Source of the DNA: Georgenia muralis
Lineage (GTDB): Bacteria > Actinomycetota > Actinomycetes > Actinomycetales > Actinomycetaceae
Assembly (NCBI RefSeq): GCF_003814705.1
Contig: NZ_RKRA01000001.1
Location: 1,178,001-1,242,000, forward strand
Direction: 5' to 3'
Length of the DNA stretch: 64,000 nt
Part shown: in pieces, positions 33,418 to 42,274 of the stretch
Layout of the letters: every line of letters starts with the position of its first letter
Position numbering within the stretch: position 1 is the stretch's first letter
Made by a program: the position numbers and the translations under genes
Notes under the pieces: generated by a model
The model's database searches: none
What the model saw: only the letters and a program-made list of their open reading frames with translations
What the model was told of the DNA's origin: nothing

Positions 33418-34341
33418 TCAGCCCATGTGGTCCAGGCGCCGCAGCAGCACACCCTCGCGCAGCGCCCACGGGCAGATCTCGAGCTCCTCGAGGCCGAGGT
33501 CCTTCATCACCCGCTGGGCCACGAACCCGCCGGCGACGATCTGGTAGGTCCGCTCGGGGGTGATCCCGGGCAGCTCCATCCGCTGCTCGGCGGGGATCTT
33601 CGCCAGGCGCGGGGTCCAGTCCTTGAGGTCGGCGAGCTGCATGCGCCGGCGCTCCTGCGACCCGACGACGGCGAACCGCTGGCCGGCCAGCCGCGCGAGC
33701 GAGCGGAACGTCTTGGAGGTGGCGACCACCCGGTCGGGCGAGGGCAGATTCCCCAGCTCCTTCACGAGCGGGGCGAGGGTCTTCTTGATGTGGGACTTCA
33801 GCTCGTCGATCTCGTCGGGCTCGGGCGGGTCGGAGCGCAGGAACTCCTTCGTTAGCCGGCCCGCGCCGAGCGGCACGGACGCAGCGAACTCGGGCTTGTC
33901 GTCGATGCCCATGGCGATCTCGAGCGAGCCGCCGCCGATGTCGAGGACGAGGAGGCGCCCGGCGGCCCAGCCGTGCCAGCGCCGGGCGGCGAGGAAGGTC
34001 AGCTCCGCCTCCTGCTGCCCCGAGAGCACCCGCAGCGGCACGCCGGCGATCTCCTCGAGGTGGGCGAGCACCTCCGCGCCGTTCGTCGCCTCGCGGATGG
34101 CCGAGGTCGCGATCCCCATCATCTCCTCGGCGCCGTGCTTGCGGGCGGCCTTGGTGGCCCTCGCGACGGCGTCGCCGAGCGCCGCCACCCCGTCGTCGGT
34201 GATCTTGCCGTCGTCGAGGTAGCGCATGAGACGCACCGTGGTGCGCTCGTCGACGGCGGGCGCAGGCCGTGCGTCCGGCTCGGCGTCGACGATGAGGAGG
34301 TGCACGGTGTTCGAGCCGATGTCCAGGACGCCCAGTCGCAT
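33418..34341 (-). CDS. Ppx/GppA family exopolyphosphatase / pppGpp phosphatase
   Basis: The predicted 307-residue protein is of the short actinobacterial Ppx type. It has the ASKHA phosphate-binding motifs LGVLDIGSNTVHLL and LLVLDIGGGSLEIAMG, the catalytic Glu region SGQQEAELTFLA, and PWALREGVLL at the end. It would hydrolyse short polyphosphate or (p)ppGpp. The ATG at 34341 is used because the family begins MRLGVLDIG; a GTG nine bases upstream is possible. Confidence 0.9.
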   Translation of the reverse strand: MRLGVLDIGSNTVHLLIVDAEPDARPAPAVDERTTVRLMRYLDDGKITDDGVAALGDAVARATKAARKHGAEEMMGIATSAIREATNGAEVLAHLEEIAGVPLRVLSGQQEAELTFLAARRWHGWAAGRLLVLDIGGGSLEIAMGIDDKPEFAASVPLGAGRLTKEFLRSDPPEPDEIDELKSHIKKTLAPLVKELGNLPSPDRVVATSKTFRSLARLAGQRFAVVGSQERRRMQLADLKDWTPRLAKIPAEQRMELPGITPERTYQIVAGGFVAQRVMKDLGLEELEICPWALREGVLLRRLDHMG

Positions 34342-34463
34342 GCCGGTCACGGTAGTGCCGCCCGGGCGCTGCGCCCGGCTGCCGCCGCCGGCTTAGGCGC
34401 CCGGGCGCCGACGACCTAGGCTCGTGGTCGACCAGGCGACCCCCACCGGAGATACCCCACCTC

Positions 34464-36062
34464 ATGAGCACCATGCTGCAGAAGGCCGTCACCCCGCAGA
34501 TGTCCGCCGCCTACCTCGACCGAGGGCTGGACCGCGTCGCGGGCTACGTCGTGCCGGCGGCAGACGTCGCCGAGGTCACCACCACGCAGGGGCTCTTCGA
34601 CCTCCACGGACTCGGGTTCGCGGGCACGCCCTTCTCCCCGGACCGCCCGATCGACGTCCTGCACGTCCCCACGGCCCCCACCGCCGTCCTCGTCCCGGCC
34701 ACCGGCGGCACGGACGAGGCCGGGCGACGGGCCACGGGCGGCACCTTCCTGGAGCGCCCGCCCTTCAACGGCACCGGGTTCGCCGGCACCGGTGACGTCG
34801 TGGCCCCCCTGTCCTGGCTCGAGCACACCCGCCTCACCCCCGGCGCGCGGCTGTGGCGCTTCCACCCCGGTGGCGCCGAGCCGGAGCTCATCGGGTCGTA
34901 CCACGGCGTCGCGTTCGGGTGGCAGAACCACCTCTCCGACGACTCCTTCCACGCGCTGCTGCCGTCGAAGTACGTCGGGCCGGTGGCCAAGCTGGCCCTG
35001 GGCACGTTCGCGGCGGACGTGCGCACCGACGACGACGGCGCACCCACCGTCGTCACGATCGTCACGGTCGCGAAGGACCCCGAGAAGCTCGGGTTCAGCC
35101 GGACGAAGGCGGGCACCTGGGCCAAGCAGCTCGCCGCCGCCGAGGTGCCCGAGCTGTTCGAGATCCACGCCAGCGCCCGCTGGCACGGCATCCCGGTCCG
35201 GATCGTCGACCAGGGACCCGACCAGGACGGCCAGCAGATGTGCCGGGTCACCTCCCTCGCCCACGACGCCGACGTCGCCGAGCGGCTGGGGATGGACAAG
35301 GTCGACGTCGGGGTCTACGAGACGACCGTGCCGCTCTCCGTTCTCACCGACGTCGTGTACGCCCAGCGCGTGCCGCGCGCCTGGGCACGGGAGGGCCAGC
35401 TCGCGCAGGCCTCCTCGGCCGGGCCGGCGGACCCCGCGGGCGCTCCCGCCCGCACCGCGTCGGCGCCGCGGGTCAACGTCGGCACGCCCGTCGTCACGGT
35501 CGCCCCCGGGTCGCCCGAGGCGGACCACCCCATGTCGAAGTTCGCCGCTGAGCTCCAGCGCGTCGCCCAGGGGCTCGTCTCGGTCTCCCCCACCGGGTGG
35601 ACCCGCGCACGGGTCCTGTGCCGCATGGTCGGCAGCCGCGGCGAGGTCATGGCCGCCGTCACCGGCGCCGAGGGCAAGGAGGTGCCGCTGGCGGGCCTGC
35701 CGGGCGACGTCGCCCGCGCCATGTCCGAGATGCGGCACAAGGCGTACGAACCGGGCAAGGGGACGTGGTTCACCGCCCTGGTCACCCTCGAGCGCAGCGG
35801 CAAGCTCTCCCTCAACCTCGACTACAACAACGAGCAGAAGTGGGGGCGCCCGCTCGAGCCCGGGCAGTTCGTCGAGGACCTGCGGCGCTACCCCCGCGAC
35901 GACGAGCACACCCCCGCCTGGCTGCGCGAGCGCCTGGCCGCGGACGCCGCAGCCCAGGCTACCGACCAGCCCGGCGCCGACGACGCCGGCCCCACGGATC
36001 CGGCCGGCGCCGACGACGCCGGCCCCACGGATCCGGCCGGCGGTGCGACGCCGCGGTCCTGA
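34464..36062 (+). CDS. Large protein of unknown function with a YezG/DUF600-like C-terminal domain
   Basis: The predicted 532-residue protein has no signal peptide or membrane segment. The N-terminal 300 residues (RLWRFHPGGAEPELIGSYHG, FGWQNHLSDDSFHALLP) are unknown to me. Around residues 355-490 a second region reads VLCRMVGSRGEVMAAV, NLDYNNEQKWGRP and DLRRYPRDDEHTPAWLRERL, which resembles YezG/DUF600 proteins that act as immunity proteins of polymorphic toxins. A Pro/Ala linker joins the two. The C-terminus has an 11-residue tandem duplication (ADDAGPTDPAG twice). A role in toxin neutralisation would be speculative because no toxin gene is adjacent. Confidence 0.65.
   Translation: MSTMLQKAVTPQMSAAYLDRGLDRVAGYVVPAADVAEVTTTQGLFDLHGLGFAGTPFSPDRPIDVLHVPTAPTAVLVPATGGTDEAGRRATGGTFLERPPFNGTGFAGTGDVVAPLSWLEHTRLTPGARLWRFHPGGAEPELIGSYHGVAFGWQNHLSDDSFHALLPSKYVGPVAKLALGTFAADVRTDDDGAPTVVTIVTVAKDPEKLGFSRTKAGTWAKQLAAAEVPELFEIHASARWHGIPVRIVDQGPDQDGQQMCRVTSLAHDADVAERLGMDKVDVGVYETTVPLSVLTDVVYAQRVPRAWAREGQLAQASSAGPADPAGAPARTASAPRVNVGTPVVTVAPGSPEADHPMSKFAAELQRVAQGLVSVSPTGWTRARVLCRMVGSRGEVMAAVTGAEGKEVPLAGLPGDVARAMSEMRHKAYEPGKGTWFTALVTLERSGKLSLNLDYNNEQKWGRPLEPGQFVEDLRRYPRDDEHTPAWLRERLAADAAAQATDQPGADDAGPTDPAGADDAGPTDPAGGATPRS
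35971..36036 (+). repeat. 33-base in-frame tandem duplication
   Basis: Two exact or near-exact 33-base copies (each beginning CCGGCGCCGACGACG) encode the repeated ADDAGPTDPAG at the C-terminus of the preceding protein. The duplication keeps frame. Confidence 0.85.
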
Positions 36063-36333
36063 CCCGGCCCCGCGCCGCCCCTCCCGCCCCGCCCGCCCCA
36101 CGCGCACCCAGCCCCCGGTGCACCCTCGACCACCACTGGCCGAAGAATCCGTCCGGACATGCCTGACAGATGCTTCGGCCGGTCGCGTCGAAGAAGCATC
36201 CGGAGCGACGGACGCCCCCCGGTCCACGATCGGCCGCGGCGGAGCTCGGCGCCACGCACCGGTTCCGGCCGGTCGCAGGACCTTGGTCCTGGCGAGAAAT
36301 ACCCGGGCAGGTACCGTCCCGGGTGGACGTCGA
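36063..36333. other. Intergenic stretch before the copper operon
   Basis: No gene is supported here. The sequence CCGGTCCACG... through GGAGCTCGGCG has several short self-complementary words (for example CCGGTTCCGGCCGG near 36258), and the part from 36130 to 36200 is somewhat less GC-rich. It ends at the CsoR operator described next. Confidence 0.5.
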
Positions 36334-36360
36334 TACCCCCTAGGGGTACGCTGTCGTACC
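36334..36360 (+). promoter_or_regulatory. CsoR-type operator in front of the copper operon
   Basis: TACCCCCTAGGGGTA (36334-36348) is a perfect palindrome apart from the centre, of the C/G-tract form bounded by TA that CsoR repressors bind. It overlaps a second inverted repeat GGTACG-ctgt-CGTACC (36345-36360). The csoR start follows 47 bases later. Cu(I) binding to CsoR would release this site and induce csoR, the CopZ-like gene and copA. Confidence 0.7.
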
Positions 36361-36407
36361 GAGGCAGGAACGAGACCGACCCGCGGGGTCGACCGGAGGA
36401 GTCCACC

Positions 36408-36689
36408 ATGGCCGGCTACAGCGGCACGAAGGACCAGTACGCCAAGCGGTTGCGCCGGATCGAGGGCCAGGTGCGCGGCATCGCGCGCATGGTCGACGAG
36501 GACGTGTACTGCATCGACGTGCTGACCCAGATCTCGGCGGTCACCAAGGCCCTCCAGGCGGTCGGCATCGGGCTGGTCGAGGACCACCTCAACCACTGCG
36601 TCGTCGACGCCGCCAAGGCCTCGGACGAGGAGGGCCGGGAGAAGGTCACCGAGGCTGCCGAGGCCATCGCCCGTCTCGTCCGTTCCTGA
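36408..36689 (+). CDS. csoR: CsoR-type copper-sensing repressor
   Basis: The predicted 93-residue protein is an all-helical DUF156/CsoR-family repressor. The Cu(I) ligands Cys-His-Cys are visible: Cys in DEDVYCIDVL, then His and Cys in EDHLNHCVVDAA. RLRRIEGQVRGIARMV is the family helix. CGGAGGAG precedes the ATG. It is the first gene of a copper cluster, followed by the metallochaperone and ATPase genes. Confidence 0.92.
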   Translation: MAGYSGTKDQYAKRLRRIEGQVRGIARMVDEDVYCIDVLTQISAVTKALQAVGIGLVEDHLNHCVVDAAKASDEEGREKVTEAAEAIARLVRS

Positions 36690-36771
36690 CGCACCGAAGC
36701 TCACCGCAACTCACCGCACCGCACCCTGCCGGACCGCGGCAGGGCCCACGACCCACCACGAGGAGCACAGC

Positions 36772-37020
36772 ATGAGCACCACCGAGATCGAGCGCACCAC
36801 CGTCATCGACGTCGAGGGCATGACCTGCGGGCACTGCGTCCACGCCGTCACCACCGAGCTCTCGGGCCTCGAGGGCGTGAAGAGCGTCTCCGTCGACCTC
36901 AACGCCGGCGGGGTCTCGCCGGTGACGGTCGTCTCCGGCTCCACCCTCGACGACGACGCCCTCCGCGGCGCCGTGGACGAGGCCGGCTACTCCGTCGCCG
37001 CCGTCCGCCGCGACGCCTGA
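36772..37020 (+). CDS. copZ: CopZ-like copper chaperone (HMA domain protein)
   Basis: The predicted 82-residue protein is a single heavy-metal-associated domain with the Cu(I)-binding motif GMTCGHC at residues 16-22 and a ferredoxin-like fold pattern ending in EAGYSVAAV. It would deliver Cu(I) to CopA and perhaps to CsoR. The ATG at 36772 follows ACGAGGAG. Confidence 0.92.
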   Translation: MSTTEIERTTVIDVEGMTCGHCVHAVTTELSGLEGVKSVSVDLNAGGVSPVTVVSGSTLDDDALRGAVDEAGYSVAAVRRDA

Positions 37021-37125
37021 CACCACCCCCGTCCGCGGCCGCCGACGGCGGCCGCGGACCACCAGCGGCGCACTCCTTGCGCCGCCGCGCCGGCACCGGT
37101 CGGCACGAGAACGGGAAGGCACCGC

Positions 37126-39873
37126 ATGACCACCGCCACCGAGCGCACCCCGCTGCCGATCGAGCCGATCGGCGAGGTCGACCTGAGCGTCGAGGGCATG
37201 ACCTGCTCCTCCTGCGTCAGCCGGGTCGAGAAGCGCCTCAACAAGGTCCCGGGCGTCCGGGCTACCGTCAACCTCGCCACCGAGACCGCCCACGTGCGGC
37301 TCGAGTCCGACGTCGCCGACACCGATCTCGTCGCCGCTGTCGAGGCTGCCGGATACACCGCCGCCGTGACCCGCCGGAAGGTGGCGACCGCCGCGGCACC
37401 GACCGGTGCACCTGACGGGTCCGCGGCCCCGGCCGCACCGACGTTCCTGCGTGAGCTGGACCTGGCCGTCGAGGGCATGACCTGCTCCTCCTGCGTCGCG
37501 CGGGTGGAGAAGAAGCTCAACAAGCTCCCCGGCGCGAGCGCGACGGTCAACCTCGCCACCGAGACGGCACACGTCACCCTCGCCGAGGACGTCCCCGAGG
37601 CGGACCTGCTCGCGGCGATCTCCGCGGCCGGCTACAGCGGGCGTGTCACCAAGGTCCGTGGCGGGACGCCCGCCGCGACCACCACCGGCCCGGCCGGCAG
37701 GTCCGGCACGCCGGGTACCGCCGGGCCGGACGAGCGCCGCAGCGACGCCACCGTCCCCACCGCCGACGAGGCCGCCGACGAGGCCGCCGACACCTCCTCC
37801 CCCGCCGAGCGGCGCGCGGCGGACCTGCTGCGCCGCCTGCGCGTCTCCGCCGTCCTGACCGTCCCGGTCGCCGCGCTGTCGATGGTCCCGGCCCTGCAGT
37901 TCCCCGGGTGGCAGTGGCTCGTCCTGGCCCTGGCCCTGCCCGTGGTCACGTGGGGCGCGTGGCCGTTCCACCTCGCCGCGTTCCGCGCCGGCCGCCACGG
38001 CTCGTCGACGATGGACACCCTCGTCTCGCTCGGCGTCATCGCCGCGACCCTGTGGTCGCTGTGGGCGATCACCCTCGGCGGCGCGGGCGAGATCGGCATG
38101 CGGATGCAGTTCCAGCTGTTCCCCGCCGCCGACGCCCCCCGGTCCCACATGCCCGAGCTCTACCTCGAGGTCGCGGCCGTCGTCACGACGTTCCTGCTCG
38201 CGGGCCGCTACGCCGAGTCCCGCTCGCGCCGCAGCGCCGGGGACGCCCTGCGCGCCCTGCTCTCCCTCGGTGCGAAGGACGTCGCCAGGGTCCGCCTCGA
38301 CGCGGCGGGCAACCGCACCGAGACCCGCGTGCCCGTCGAGGCGCTGGTGGCCGGGGATCTCTTCGCGGTGCGGCCCGGCGAGAAGGTCGCCACCGACGGC
38401 GTCGTCGTCGAGGGCACCTCGGCCCTGGACACCTCGCTGCTCACCGGTGAGCCGGTACCGGTCGACGTGACCCCCGGCGACGCCGTCACCGGCGCCACCG
38501 TCAACACCTCCGGCAGCCTGCTCGTGCGCGCCACCCGGGTCGGCGACGAGACGACGCTGGCCCAGATCGCCCGGCTCGTCACCCAGGCGCAGGCCGGCAA
38601 GGCCCCCGTCCAGCGCCTCGCGGACCGGATCTCGGCCGTCTTCGTCCCGATCGTCATCACGCTCGCCGTGGCGACGTTCGTCACGTGGCTGGCACTGGGC
38701 AACCCGCTGCAGTCGGCCTTCACCGCCGCCGTCGCGGTCCTCATCATCGCCTGCCCGTGCGCGCTCGGCCTCGCCACACCGACCGCGCTCCTCGTGGGCA
38801 CCGGCCGCGCCGCCCAGCTCGGCATCGTCATCAAGGGACCCGAGATCCTCGAGTCCACCCGCCGGGTCGACACGATGGTCCTGGACAAGACCGGGACCGT
38901 GACCGAGGGACGCATGCGCCTGGCCGACGTCCTCGCCCCCGCGGCGGCGGACGGCTCGGGCTGGACCGACGGCACCCGCGCCGACGTCCTGCGCCTGGCC
39001 GGGGCGGTCGAGGCCGGCAGCGAGCACCCCATCGCGCGCGCCGTCGCTGACGCCGCGCAGGAGGCGGCCCGCGCGGGCGGCACCACCCTGCCGCGTGCCC
39101 GGGACTTCTTCAACCACGCCGGGCGCGGGGTCTCGGCCACCGTGGACGACGGCGGCACCGCCCGCGACGTCCTCGTCGGCCGTCCCTCCTGGCTCGCCGG
39201 GCAGGATGTCGCGGGCACCGGCCCGGACGACGACGTCACCCGCGCCCACGCCCACGCCGAGACCGACGGCGCGACCGCGGTCGTCGTCGCCTGGGAGGGC
39301 CGGGCCCGCGGGGTCCTCGTCCTGCGCGACGAGGTCAAGGCCACCTCGGCGCAGGCCGTCGCCCAGATCAAGGAGCTGGGCATCACCCCCTACCTCCTCA
39401 CCGGCGACAACCGCGCCGCGGCCGAGCGGGTGGCCGACGAGGTCGGGATCGCGCCCGAGCACGTCATCGCCGAGGTCCTCCCCGAGGACAAGCTCGACGT
39501 CGTGCGGTCCCTGCAGGACCGGGGCCGTGTCGTCGGGGTGGTCGGCGACGGCGTCAACGACGCCGCCGCACTCGCCCAGGCGGGCCGGCAGGGTCTGGGC
39601 CTGGCCATGGGCACCGGCACCGACGCGGCGATCGAGGCCTCCGACATCACGCTCGTGCGCGGCGACCTGCGCTCGGCCCCGACGGCGATCCGCATCTCCC
39701 GCAAGACGCTGCGGATCATCAAGCAGAACCTGTTCTGGGCGTTCGCGTACAACGTCGCGGCGATCCCGCTGGCGGCGTCCGGCCTGCTCAACCCGATGAT
39801 CGCCGGGGCCGCGATGGCGGCGAGCTCGGTCATCGTCGTGACGAACTCGCTGCGGCTGCGCCGCGCGGGCTGA
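37126..39873 (+). CDS. copA: Copper-exporting P1B-type ATPase with two N-terminal metal-binding domains
   Basis: The predicted 915-residue protein pumps Cu(I) out of the cell. Two GMTCSSC domains lie at about residues 24 and 118, separated by an Ala/Pro linker. Eight membrane segments, the CPC ion-transfer motif (ACPCALGLATPTALLVGTG, about residue 543), the phosphorylated Asp in DKTGTVTEG (about 586), the SEHPIARA His-Pro motif (about 632) and GDGVNDAAAL (about 806) are all present. A 60-residue Ala/Glu/Asp-rich region follows the second metal site. The gene starts 105 bases after the CopZ-like gene. Confidence 0.96.
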   Translation: MTTATERTPLPIEPIGEVDLSVEGMTCSSCVSRVEKRLNKVPGVRATVNLATETAHVRLESDVADTDLVAAVEAAGYTAAVTRRKVATAAAPTGAPDGSAAPAAPTFLRELDLAVEGMTCSSCVARVEKKLNKLPGASATVNLATETAHVTLAEDVPEADLLAAISAAGYSGRVTKVRGGTPAATTTGPAGRSGTPGTAGPDERRSDATVPTADEAADEAADTSSPAERRAADLLRRLRVSAVLTVPVAALSMVPALQFPGWQWLVLALALPVVTWGAWPFHLAAFRAGRHGSSTMDTLVSLGVIAATLWSLWAITLGGAGEIGMRMQFQLFPAADAPRSHMPELYLEVAAVVTTFLLAGRYAESRSRRSAGDALRALLSLGAKDVARVRLDAAGNRTETRVPVEALVAGDLFAVRPGEKVATDGVVVEGTSALDTSLLTGEPVPVDVTPGDAVTGATVNTSGSLLVRATRVGDETTLAQIARLVTQAQAGKAPVQRLADRISAVFVPIVITLAVATFVTWLALGNPLQSAFTAAVAVLIIACPCALGLATPTALLVGTGRAAQLGIVIKGPEILESTRRVDTMVLDKTGTVTEGRMRLADVLAPAAADGSGWTDGTRADVLRLAGAVEAGSEHPIARAVADAAQEAARAGGTTLPRARDFFNHAGRGVSATVDDGGTARDVLVGRPSWLAGQDVAGTGPDDDVTRAHAHAETDGATAVVVAWEGRARGVLVLRDEVKATSAQAVAQIKELGITPYLLTGDNRAAAERVADEVGIAPEHVIAEVLPEDKLDVVRSLQDRGRVVGVVGDGVNDAAALAQAGRQGLGLAMGTGTDAAIEASDITLVRGDLRSAPTAIRISRKTLRIIKQNLFWAFAYNVAAIPLAASGLLNPMIAGAAMAASSVIVVTNSLRLRRAG

Positions 39874-39950
39874 CGGAGCCGCCGGGGCCGGGCCGGCTGA
39901 CACGGTCGCCGCGGCCCCGCCGGCCGACGAGGGGGTGCGGGGCGCCCGCC

Positions 39951-40619
39951 CTACCGGGCGAGCGCCTCCACCCGCTCGAGCGTCACCTCGTCCAGGCTGC
40001 CCAGGCGCACGGCGGCGAGCTCGAGCGCGTCCGGCGCGACGCCGTAGGCGTCGTGGGGGATGGCGATCACCCGCATCCCCGCCGCGGCCGCCGATCGGAC
40101 ACCGTTGGAGGAGTCCTCGATGGCGACGGCGGAGGCGGGCTCGACGCCGAGGAGCTCGCACGCGCGCAGGTACCCGTCCGGGGAGGGCTTGCCGGCCGCG
40201 ACCTCCTCGGTCGAGACCGTCGCCGCGAAGCGGTCGGTCACCCCCAGCTCGGCCAGGACGGTGTCGATCAGCCGCCGCGGGCTGGACGACGCCAGCCCGA
40301 GCGGCCACCGGGCGGAGAGGCGGTGGATCGCCTCGACCGCGCCGGGCATGAGCGGGACGCCGGCGCGGTAGTGGGCGGCCATGCCGTCGATCGTGCGGGC
40401 GGCGAGCTCGCCCGGCTCGCCCCGCAGCCCGACCTCGCGCGCGAGGAACGTGGACCACTCCCCGGTGGACATGCCCATCATCGCCTCGGTGGCCCCCGCG
40501 GGCCACGGGACGCCGTCGTCGGCGGCCATGCCCCGGCGGACCTCGTCCCAGAGCGTCTCGGTGTCGGTGATGACGCCGTCCATGTCCAGGACGACGGCGG
40601 CGATGGCGGGTGCGGTCAT
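39951..40619 (-). CDS. HAD family phosphatase (beta-phosphoglucomutase-like)
   Basis: The predicted 222-residue protein has the nucleophile motif VVLDMDGVITDTETLWDE, motif II LASSSPRR, Lys in AAGKPSPDGYL and motif IV IEDSSNGVRSA, with a helical cap (subfamily IA). Substrates of this group are sugar phosphates or similar small phosphoesters. The ATG at 40619 is chosen; two in-frame ATGs lie just upstream. Confidence 0.9.
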   Translation of the reverse strand: MTAPAIAAVVLDMDGVITDTETLWDEVRRGMAADDGVPWPAGATEAMMGMSTGEWSTFLAREVGLRGEPGELAARTIDGMAAHYRAGVPLMPGAVEAIHRLSARWPLGLASSSPRRLIDTVLAELGVTDRFAATVSTEEVAAGKPSPDGYLRACELLGVEPASAVAIEDSSNGVRSAAAAGMRVIAIPHDAYGVAPDALELAAVRLGSLDEVTLERVEALAR

Positions 40620-40694
40620 GTCGCCCATCATCTCGTGCCCCACCCGGCAGGCCACCGCTCGGTGACCCGGCGCCCGGTCGGCGAGACTGGTGCG

Positions 40695-41477
40695 GTGGAC
40701 ACGACGACAACGACGGCACCGACGACGCGCCGGCGCCTGCGCGCCGAGATCCTCATCGTCCTGGGCCTCTCCCTGGGCGAGGCGGCCGTCTACGCGGTGG
40801 TCAACATCCTCGCCCGGCTCACCCTCACCACGCCGCTCGGCGAGCAGAGCACCGCCCTGAACCCCTCCCGCTCGCCACGGCCCTACCTCGACCTCGTCTA
40901 CCAGCTCCTCGGCATCGGGTTCGCCCTCGTCCCCGTGGCGCTGGCCCTGTTCCTCCTGTCCGAACCCGGCCGGCGGGCCACGGCGCGCATCGGCCTCGAC
41001 GGCACCCGGCCGTGGCGCGACCTCGCCGCGGGCACGGGCCTCGCCGCCCTCATCGGTGTGCCGGGCCTCGGCCTGTACCTGCTCGGCCGGGCCCTGGGCG
41101 TGACCGTGGAGGTCCAGGCCTCGGCGCTCGCGGAGCACTGGTGGACCGTGCCCGTGCTGGTCCTCGCGGCGCTGAAGAACGCCCTCCTCGAGGAGGTCGT
41201 CGTGGCCGGCTACCTCATCGAGCGGCTCGAGCAGCTGGGCTGGGGGCCGCGCGCCGTCGTCGCCACCAGCGCGGTCGTGCGCGGGGCGTACCACCTGTAC
41301 CAGGGCTTCGGCCCGCTGCTGGGCAACGTCGTCATGGGTGTGGTCTTCGGCGAGTACTACCGCCGCCGACGGCGCACCATGCCGCTCGTCGTCGCGCACA
41401 CCCTCATCGACGTGGTCGCGTTCGTCGGCTACGCCCTGCTCCCGGCCGCCGCGCTCGCCGCCCTCGGACTGGCCTGA
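40695..41477 (+). CDS. CPBP family intramembrane metalloprotease-like protein
   Basis: The predicted 260-residue protein has about seven membrane segments. The glutamate motif reads LLEEVVVAGYLIERL, keeping the two Glu but with Ala where the usual Arg of EExxxR stands. RGAYHLYQGFG and VVAHTLIDVVAF carry the conserved His and the His/Asn-type motif. Activity as an Abi/CAAX-type protease is therefore likely but the missing Arg is noted. The GTG at 40695 is the only start in frame near the family start. Confidence 0.85.
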   Translation: MDTTTTTAPTTRRRLRAEILIVLGLSLGEAAVYAVVNILARLTLTTPLGEQSTALNPSRSPRPYLDLVYQLLGIGFALVPVALALFLLSEPGRRATARIGLDGTRPWRDLAAGTGLAALIGVPGLGLYLLGRALGVTVEVQASALAEHWWTVPVLVLAALKNALLEEVVVAGYLIERLEQLGWGPRAVVATSAVVRGAYHLYQGFGPLLGNVVMGVVFGEYYRRRRRTMPLVVAHTLIDVVAFVGYALLPAAALAALGLA

Positions 41478-41499
41478 CCAGGACGGGTCCGACCGACGC

Positions 41500-41584
41500 C
41501 CGAGGTGGACCGTGCGCCGAGGTGGACCGTGCACCGAGATCGACGGTGCGCCGAGATGGACCGCGCGTCGACGTTGACCGCGCG
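41500..41584. repeat. 17-base tandem repeat, five copies
   Basis: Units of 17 bases, CCGAGGTGGACCGTGCG and diverged forms, start at 41500, 41517, 41534, 41551 and 41568. The first two are nearly identical and later copies drift. It follows the CPBP gene by 22 bases. The remaining gap to 41760 has no gene. The repeat is too short and lacks spacers, so it is not a CRISPR. Confidence 0.85.
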
Positions 41585-41760
41585 TGGGAGCCCGACCGAC
41601 CGTCTACCCGGGGAGCAGCGCAGCAGCGGGTCCTGAGCAACGCCCGGGCGAGCTTCTGAGCAACCGTCCCCCTGTCGGGTGCCGGTCGTGCCGCCCTACC
41701 GTTTCGTGGCGGCCCGCCGACGGCGGCGGGCCCCGAGCCGCCCGAGCAGAAGAGGCCCCC

Positions 41761-42231
41761 ATGACCGCCGCCCTCCGCGCCCTCGCCGGTGCCACCGCCG
41801 CCCTCACGATCGGGGTGCTGGCCGGCGTCACCGCGCGCGTGCTCATGCGCCTCGTCGCCGTCGTCGGCGGCGCCGAGACGGGCTTCTCCCTCGGCGGCAG
41901 CCTCGCCATCGTCGCCCTCTTCGTCCTGGCCATGCTCCCCGGCGCGGCCGCCGTCGGGCTCGGCCGGCGCCGCACCGGCGCGGTCCTGCTGTGGACGGGG
42001 GCCGCCGTCCTGCTCTTCCAGAGCGCGGTGATCCCGCTCCAGGAGGACCGGGCGGCCCTGTTCGGCGCGGGCGCCGGGACGACCGTCCTCGCCGTCGTCC
42101 TCCTCCTGTCCTTCCCCGCCCTCGTCCTCGCCCAGACCGTGGCGACCGCCCGGGCCGCCCGGCTGCTCGCGGCGCGGCTCGTCCCGGCCGCACCCAGGCC
42201 CGAGGCCACCGTCGGCGCGGCAGCACGCTGA
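41761..42231 (+). CDS. Small membrane protein of unknown function
   Basis: The predicted 156-residue protein has four hydrophobic segments with short loops (AALTIGVLAGVTARVLMRLV, LAIVALFVLAMLPGAAAVGL, GAVLLWTGAAVLLFQ, TVLAVVLLLSFPALVLAQ). It belongs to no family that I can name. The ATG at 41761 follows AGAAGAGG. It is convergent with the frameshifted membrane gene. Confidence 0.7.
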   Translation: MTAALRALAGATAALTIGVLAGVTARVLMRLVAVVGGAETGFSLGGSLAIVALFVLAMLPGAAAVGLGRRRTGAVLLWTGAAVLLFQSAVIPLQEDRAALFGAGAGTTVLAVVLLLSFPALVLAQTVATARAARLLAARLVPAAPRPEATVGAAAR

Positions 42232-42274
42232 ACCGAGCGCGCCGGCCCGACGGGGCGTACCGGGGCAGCGCTGC

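Noticed and set aside
30863-34492. Very long minus-strand open frame (over 1,200 codons) across DedA, NhaC and Ppx genes
   Set aside because: It is antisense to genes with clear families, has Arg/Gly/His-rich composition and no start context. It is a by-product of high GC.
36646-40719. Minus-strand open frame of over 1,300 codons opposite the copper genes
   Set aside because: Same reason: it lies fully opposite csoR, copZ and copA, which show conserved motifs.
41500-41584. CRISPR array
   Set aside because: Units are 17 bases, directly adjacent and without spacers; no cas genes in the window. The same holds for the other tandem repeats.
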